Shown: positions 13,837 to 18,399 of the stretch, piece by piece
Numbering within the stretch: the first letter of the stretch is position 1
Layout of the letters: the number at the start of each line of letters is the position of its first letter
NCBI GenBank assembly: GCA_001986395.2
Contig: MQVO02000167.1
Span: forward strand, 1 to 18,399
Direction of reading: 5' to 3'
DNA length: 18,399 bases
Origin: Irpex lacteus
Taxonomy: Eukaryota; Basidiomycota; Agaricomycetes; Polyporales; Irpicaceae
Notes under the pieces: model-generated
What the model saw: the letters and a program-made list of their open reading frames with translations, nothing else
Told to the model about the DNA's origin: nothing
Database searches by the model: none
Program-made: the position numbers and the translations under genes

Positions 13837-16092
13837 ATGAAAATTCAATCAATCATGACCTTGTTATCTAACCTATGGGATTTAGTGATCGTAACGTTCA
13901 CAAGTTTCAGAAGTTATCAGGTAAGGTTTATCCATTTACTGGGTAGACTTCTAACCCAATCCCTAACTTCTCTTTTTAGTTACCTTGGTACTAAAGAGGT
14001 GATATCTTTGAATAAACAGTCTGAAGAGGAAGTACAACCATACAAACCATTACCAAACGTTTCTAAGTTCAAAATCAAATGGCTATCTAATTATCATCCA
14101 ATTTTCTTAGCCAAAGGAATCTTGAAAAGAGAGAAATCTCCTCAATTCGAAATCGAAATTCACACTAATAAAAACATTAATAGATATATTAATCATCAGT
14201 TGAATAGATTAAGAAAACACAGAGAAAATCCTCAAGTATTCTGGATCATAGCAAAATACCTTTTAAATAGTTATACATTTCAGGTAGCTTGTTTTCATCA
14301 TGTGTTTAGAAATTGGCATAGAACATTACATTTTAAGAAGGTACTAAGAATCCTGAAAGAAACCGCACAATTAGCTAAAGATTTGACAAATGGAAAATTA
14401 CAGCCAATTGACTTCAAAAGATTGTACATCCTTAAAGATGTAAACAATCTAGAGAAAGGTTTTAGACCATTAGGAGTACCAGCCCCTCACTGGAGAGTAT
14501 TGTTACACGGATTAAACCTAATAATGATAATCTACTTTGGTCCATACCAAAGTCCAAACCAACATGGATTCTGGCCCGGAAGAGGAACAGACACAGCATG
14601 GAAACAAATCCATTCTGAGGTACTAGTATCCAACAATATTTATGAATTTGACTTAAAATCATTCTTTGATACCATAAATCTAACCTATTTAAATCAGATA
14701 TTAGAATCGATAGGATTACCTGAAGAATTATTGAAAATGATTGATGTAATGAGTAGAAGTCTGCCGAAAAGTGAACAGTCAGATGCTCCCCCAGGAGTAA
14801 GCTTTCCAACTTGGTTAAATAATCAAGAACACTACGAAGATGTAATCCATTACTACACAAATCAAAGATTAGAATTATCTAATCCTTTACTTTATATTCT
14901 AGGGAAACTATTCTATCATTTGCAATTGATCTTTGAACCCCGTTTAGCTAATTTTGAATTCCTAAGAGGAGTACCACAAGGATCTCCTCTATCTCCGTTG
15001 TTATCCAGCATAGCTTTACATGCCACTCTATTGAAATGCCCCACTTTAGTACAATATGCCGATGATGGTATCTTGTACGATGTGGAAAATCCAGAAGAAA
15101 TTCTAAGTTTTCCCGCAAGTTCAGGTATTAAATTGAATGCATTAAAAAGTCAATGGATCAAAAGAAATGGAGAATGGCTAACAAGTCTAAAATTTTTAGG
15201 AAAAAGATTTATACCCAGAAACCTTTTAACAGGTGAACAGTTAAATCTACAAATGGCACAAGATGGGATTTTAGAAACAGCGACAAGAACACCCAAAGTA
15301 TTTGTCTTTGAGGATTACGCTCTAATCCAAGAAGCAGTAATCTATGATATGAAGCAATCAACAACTTCAATTCATCAACCAGAATTAACACCTGATTTTC
15401 AGGAATGGTTCAACAGCAAATATTTAGGATTCGTAAGCAGCAGAATATATAATGGAACAATTGACATAAGCCAAATAGAACAAGATTTTGAATACAGCTT
15501 TAAAAAGGGAACTTGGTCTCAATATGAGTCAGAGAAACCGGACAAAGTTGAATTAACAGTCTTTAATAGTACAAGTATAGCAATATCAGCCCTATTAAGC
15601 TATCACGGAAATGTTCAAGTATGGAAACACTTTGTAAACTCTAATAGAGAAAAATACATTAACCCATTGAGAAAAGGACCTTGGATGACACCTTATTCCA
15701 GAGGATATCATACTCAAGCAAGTCCAATACCAATGACTCCGATCTCAATCTGGCTATTAAGTTGGAAAGGTCAACTTCTACTAACAATTCTAAGCATCAT
15801 AATAGTAACGATAATTTGAATAATGATAGTATTAGTAACAGGAGAATCAGATTCAATTCTAAGTTATTTAATGGAAAGTAGAGGATATATAAACGATTCT
15901 ATTCAGGATCCTCATTATATCTCAAATCAATTAATATTAGAAGGATATAATTCAACACCAGTGTTAGGATTAACTATCCCAGAAATATTAATTCTACAAA
16001 GTACTTTATTAGCCATGAATAATCTGGATATTATAGTCGATTTTGTAATTAATTTTATAAACATCGATATAATTTACTTAGGTCTAATGTAA
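13837..16092 (+). CDS. Reverse transcriptase, 751 aa (read with UGA = Trp)
   Basis: An RNA-dependent DNA polymerase of the group II intron/retroplasmid type. Motifs in order: FRPLGVPAP (209-217), NQHGFWPGRGTDTAW (241-255), EFDLKSFFDTI with catalytic D272, RGVPQGSPLSPLLSSI (377-392), QYADDG with D409-D410, KSQW (437-440) and LKFLGKRF (451-458). With the standard code it would stop at 15817; read as Trp, that UGA joins a further 90 codons to TAA at 16090. The junction lies in a hydrophobic segment (about 636-667), so the long form has a membrane-like helix and a C-terminal tail. No HNH endonuclease motif or clear maturase X domain was seen. ATG 13837 follows an in-frame TAA at 13813. It is the only long intact gene here and has no element insertions. 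A group II intron ORF, an integrated retroplasmid gene or a free-standing gene are all possible. Confidence 0.9.
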
Positions 16093-16440
16093 CAATCTGT
16101 TTAAGACGTATTGATTAGTCGTTATCATAATCTAATTTTACACAAAGGTATTATTTAAATCGCCTTGCTCCGATTTAAGTAAAGATTACCCAGGTACTTG
16201 TTAAATAAGTCCTTGTTTTTAACATGTAGATCCCTCTAGACCCTCCTTTACTCGGGCTTGTCCTTCAGGAAGGAGATCAGTACTATTGGAACTATCTACA
16301 TTAGAGGCATTGCAAGTACAAGCCAACTGGGAGTGAGTTTTTTAAACCACCTCTTAATTGATGTAGTGCTCTGGCATCCGGTTATCATGGAAGATTAAGA
16401 AAAAAAACTAAATAAGACATAATTGTAATTCACAATTTTA
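16093..16440. other. Region after the reverse transcriptase
   Basis: No ORF. It contains a pairing block tccttcaggaaggag (16262-16276) and moderate G+C, and may belong to the same structured transcript as the following segment. Confidence 0.35.
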
Positions 16441-16735
16441 TTTACCTTGGACAGGGAATCTCCGGTGAAAGCCCGTTGTAACATTACAAAAGCAGTGCGG
16501 CCCTCTCTTCGGAGTGTGGTGTCGGCGAGTACCTTCCCGTCCTACAACAGTAAGTTCAATTTCGAAAAAAATTGAAGGAATCTATGGCAACTGTGGAGTT
16601 TGAGTTAACTCCCTTAATCTACGCAAGTAGAGGGACAAAGAAAATCACCTCGGACGAGTCAAGGTAACTCGTAGCTCTAAACAAGAATTGCCGTGTTCAT
16701 AATAACCGCGAGGGCCTGGACGAAAGTTTCGGAAA
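16441..16735 (+). ncRNA. G+C-rich, structured RNA-like block, unidentified
   Basis: About half G+C by eye in a genome of very low G+C. It holds local stems such as ctacgcaagtag (16620), gacgagt...actcgt (16663-16679) and ctccggtgaaagcccg, and purine-rich GAAA-type turns (cgaaagtttcg). This looks like an intron core or retroelement RNA rather than spacer. I could not place a group II domain V, group I R/S elements, rnpB or rRNA motifs with confidence. It ends at the half element A at 16736. Confidence 0.4.
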
Positions 16736-16766
16736 AATTATTTATAATTCCTAGTTTTTTTTTGGG
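16736..16766. repeat. Element A, right half only
   Basis: attatttataattcctag followed by T9-GGG; the left arm is missing, as at 2829. It abuts the end of the G+C-rich block. Confidence 0.8.
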
Positions 16767-16980
16767 AATCATCATGTTTAGGTATAAAAACTAACTAGAT
16801 AAATTAACACTTTATCTCTTACAAAGTCTTTATAAAATAATATTAGACAGTATACACTCTTTTAATAATCTTTTCTTAATTTAAAGAATCTATATTGTAT
16901 TCAAGAGCAACAATTACTATCTTGCTTATCTCCGTTTTTATAGTCTATGATAATTTATCTCTTTTATTTTTAGCCAAATC

Positions 16981-17025
16981 CCCAAAAAACTAGTTAGAAT
17001 TATTTCTAATTCCTAGTTTTTTGGG
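16981..17025. repeat. Element A inside nad2 (site 1)
   Basis: CCC-A6-CTAG-TTAGAA-TTAT-TTCTAA-TTC-CTAG-T6-GGG, 45 bp. Removing it joins GCC AAA TC to T ATA GGA in frame (AKSIG). Confidence 0.93.
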
Positions 17026-17103
17026 TATAGGAATATTCGGAGGGTTATTCCATACTACAGCTACTACAAACTCTTTTTATATTTTTATATTTTTAATAAG
17101 TTC

Positions 17104-17149
17104 CCCAAAAAAACTAGTTAGAATTATTTCTAATTCCTAGTTTTTTGGG
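17104..17149. repeat. Element A inside nad2 (site 2)
   Basis: Same sequence as site 1 with A7, 46 bp. Removing it joins AGT TC to T GTT ATA in frame (SSVIL). The two sites are only 78 bp apart. Confidence 0.93.
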
Positions 17150-18000
17150 TGTTATACTATTATTAACTTAATTTTATCCTAGAAAAGTTTTATTATAAGA
17201 ATATAGCAGCCCGAATAAATTTATATTTACTAAATTAATCTATTACGGAACTCTGTGACTAAATAAAATGGGAGAACAATTTAAGATTATAGAATACTCT
17301 TTAATCATTTTATTTATTGTTTTATTTATTTTATTTAATTTTCCTTTTTAGGTGAAAAGTACTTACTCTACTTTCTTTAATTTTATTATTTTCCTGATCT
17401 ATATAAATATTATAGATATTCTAAGGAACTCCTCATCAGTAGTAGCTTTAACTATCAGTACCTTAGAGACCCTCCCCCATAAAACTAATTATTCTAAACC
17501 AAACAGCTTGTACTCCAACTGTTTCAACTGTAGTAGTAATTTAATTTAGTAAAGTAGTAAATCTATTTTATCTAAGTATTAAGATTTAGATATATTATTT
17601 AATTATTTTTCTTAAGTACAAAGGGGGTATAAATAAATTTATTATCCAGCTACACTTTCCAGTACAGCTACCTTGCTATGACTTTTTGAGATGTTACCCA
17701 AGTTAATTCACTTTATAGACAAAATATTAACTAGGTGTTTTAAATATAAATTTACTAAAAAATATTAAAACTAAAACCTAAGAAAAAATAATAAATACTC
17801 ATCAGTTTCCTTGAACCCAAGCTCCTTCCCAGCGACAGACGGTTAGTTCATCCCGAATTAACACTTCACCGTTGCGTAATTTTCAACGATTACTCGAAAT
17901 TCCTTCTTCATGCCACCGAGTTACAGGTGACAATCTGACATATTCATATATATGACTATATTTGATGATTAGCTCCTCCTAATTCTCAAATTACTATACC

Positions 18001-18027
18001 TTATTCTTCTTAATAAAAAAAGAATAA
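18001..18027. repeat. A/T hairpin within rns
   Basis: ttattctt and aagaataa pair around cttaataaaaa. It lies in a variable segment of the 3' domain and is similar in style to element B. Confidence 0.6.
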
Positions 18028-18335
18028 GAAAAAGCAACAAATTAACCTGATCTATAAATATAGATAAATTAATTTCGAGAGGGTATTGCATCATTTTGTT
18101 TAGTCTTTGTGGCACGTCTATAGCCCAGTTCATGAGGGCCATAACGACTTGTCTTAGCCCCAAAATGGAATCCTATCGATACCATTTGTATGTTAAGTAA
18201 AAATTAACATCAGGGATTTCGTCCGTTTAGTGGAGTTAACCTAACTTCTCAAGACACGGACTGACGACAGCCATGCAACACCTGTATTTACTCATCTTAA
18301 TTTCTTGTCTATCCTTTGTTTTTATTTCTAAAAAT

Positions 18336-18384
18336 CCCCAAAAAAAACTAGTTAGAATTATTTCTAATTCCTAGTTTTTTTGGG
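18336..18384. repeat. Element A inside rns
   Basis: CCCC-A8-CTAG-TTAGAA-TTAT-TTCTAA-TTC-CTAG-T7-GGG. It lies upstream (in rns sense) of the GCATGGCTGTCGTC block, where bacterial 16S has the variable helix preceding ACAGGTGCTGCATGG. Confidence 0.95.
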
Positions 18385-18399
18385 TTAGGTAGATAGATT

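Larger units (their letters stand above)
16880..17549 (+). pseudogene. nad2: nad2 fragment with two element A insertions
   Basis: NADH dehydrogenase subunit 2, a complex I membrane subunit. The frame reads RATITILLISVFIVYDNLSL LFLAK, element A, SIGIFGGLFHTTATTNSFYI FIFLIS, element A, VILLLT, TAA, FYPRKVLL, TAA, EYSSPNKFIFTKLIYYG, NKMGEQFKIIEYSLIILFIV and on to a TAG at 17349. GGLFH.T, the FYPRKV motif and GEQF.IIEY.LIILF are nad2 hallmarks. Removing each palindrome exactly keeps AKSIGIF and ISSVILLL in frame. Beyond 17352 the frame stays open but nad2 similarity (YRNS) is weak. Two TAA and a TAG make it unlikely to be functional. The start is missing upstream of 16880. Confidence 0.82.
17642..18399 (-). 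rRNA. rns: Small-subunit ribosomal RNA, 3' domain (partial)
   Basis: The minus strand carries universal 3' domain blocks in order: GGTGTTGCATGGCTGTCGTC, then the GTTAAGTCC-like loop (ggttaactcc), a block near 18140 reading AGTCGTTATGGCCC followed by gggctatagacgtgc, then GAGTAATCG (17895), and at the end AAGTCATAGCAAGGTAGC with GCTGGAT closing the molecule near 17642. The 5' part lies beyond the window. Element A (18336-18384) and an A/T hairpin (18001-18027) sit in variable parts, not in the conserved cores, so the RNA may still be functional. It faces the nad2 fragment tail to tail. Confidence 0.95.

Noticed and set aside
14462..14860. Minus-strand ORF of 132 codons opposite the reverse transcriptase
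   Set aside because: It is antisense to the RT catalytic region, whose motifs are unmistakable on the plus strand. The frames at 15209-15391 (minus) and 15681-15881 (plus) are rejected for the same reason.
13486..16740. Calling the whole reverse transcriptase locus a group II intron
   Set aside because: No GUGYG start, domain V hairpin or flanking exon pair could be placed by eye, so only the RT is asserted.
1576..17350. Reassignment of UAA to a sense codon
   Set aside because: Expected residues at the TAA positions are not consistent, and TAA also ends atp6, the RT and the 8504 ORF where proteins should end.
17795..17825. CTGATGAG on the minus strand as a hammerhead core
   Set aside because: It falls within rns between conserved blocks and lacks the rest of a hammerhead.
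17969..18163. Minus-strand ORF of 64 codons
   Set aside because: It lies entirely within conserved rns sequence, same strand, and is accidental.
2829..18384. CRISPR array from regularly recurring palindromes
   Set aside because: The repeats are scattered over 15 kb in both orientations with irregular spacing, inside genes and spacers; no array structure exists.

Overview
The window reads as fungal mitochondrial DNA. It is very A+T-rich, its reading frames need UGA read as tryptophan (four UGA in the frame at 13174-13485, one inside the reverse transcriptase at 15817), and it carries recognisable pieces of nad2, nad4, nad4L, nad5 (twice), nad6, cob, atp6, atp8, the 3' domain of the small-subunit rRNA, seven good tRNAs, group I intron cores, homing-endonuclease remnants and a linear-plasmid type B DNA polymerase remnant. 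The cob exon resembles basidiomycete cob, so an expanded, repeat-rich basidiomycete mitogenome is my best guess; the species is not determinable.

Layout. 1-1050: minus-strand wrecks of a GIY-YIG endonuclease, a plasmid DNA polymerase and nad5. 1050-3300: mostly A+T filler with a decayed unknown ORF, two tRNA-like sequences and another unknown ORF. 3445-4195: trnF, trnI and atp8 on the minus strand, flanked by a perfect 48-bp inverted repeat and a 44-bp direct repeat. 5160-8110: fragments of nad4, nad4L, a LAGLIDADG endonuclease, a cob exon with a group I intron, atp6, and a second group I core with a NUMOD1 remnant. 8504-11130: a conserved-looking small membrane ORF, nad6, a GIY-YIG remnant, trnR and a second nad5. 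11270-13490: endonuclease and unknown ORF remnants, then trnL-trnM-trnE-trnQ. 13837-16092: the only long intact gene, a 751-residue reverse transcriptase, followed by a G+C-rich, RNA-like block. 16880-17549: nad2 fragment. 17642 to the end: rns, minus strand.

The most striking system is a dispersed family of about 45-50 bp palindromes (here 'element A', typically CCCC-A6/7-CTAG...CTAG-T6/7-GGGG) with about 14 full, partial or composite copies. Copies sit inside nad4, nad5, nad2 (two), atp6, an unknown ORF and rns. In nad4, nad5, both nad2 sites and the unknown ORF, taking out the palindrome exactly puts the upstream and downstream protein frames back together although element lengths differ modulo 3. 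They are therefore clean insertions into coding sequence without obvious target duplication, and resemble in kind the bypassed hairpin inserts (byps) of Magnusiomyces mitochondria. A second family (poly-T/poly-A mini-hairpins, 'element B') and G+C-rich hairpins behave similarly. The intact reverse transcriptase is free of such insertions and is a possible source of mobility, which is inference. Most protein-gene pieces also carry independent frameshifts or TAA/TAG codons, so I call them pseudogenes or fragments; intact copies presumably lie elsewhere in the molecule.
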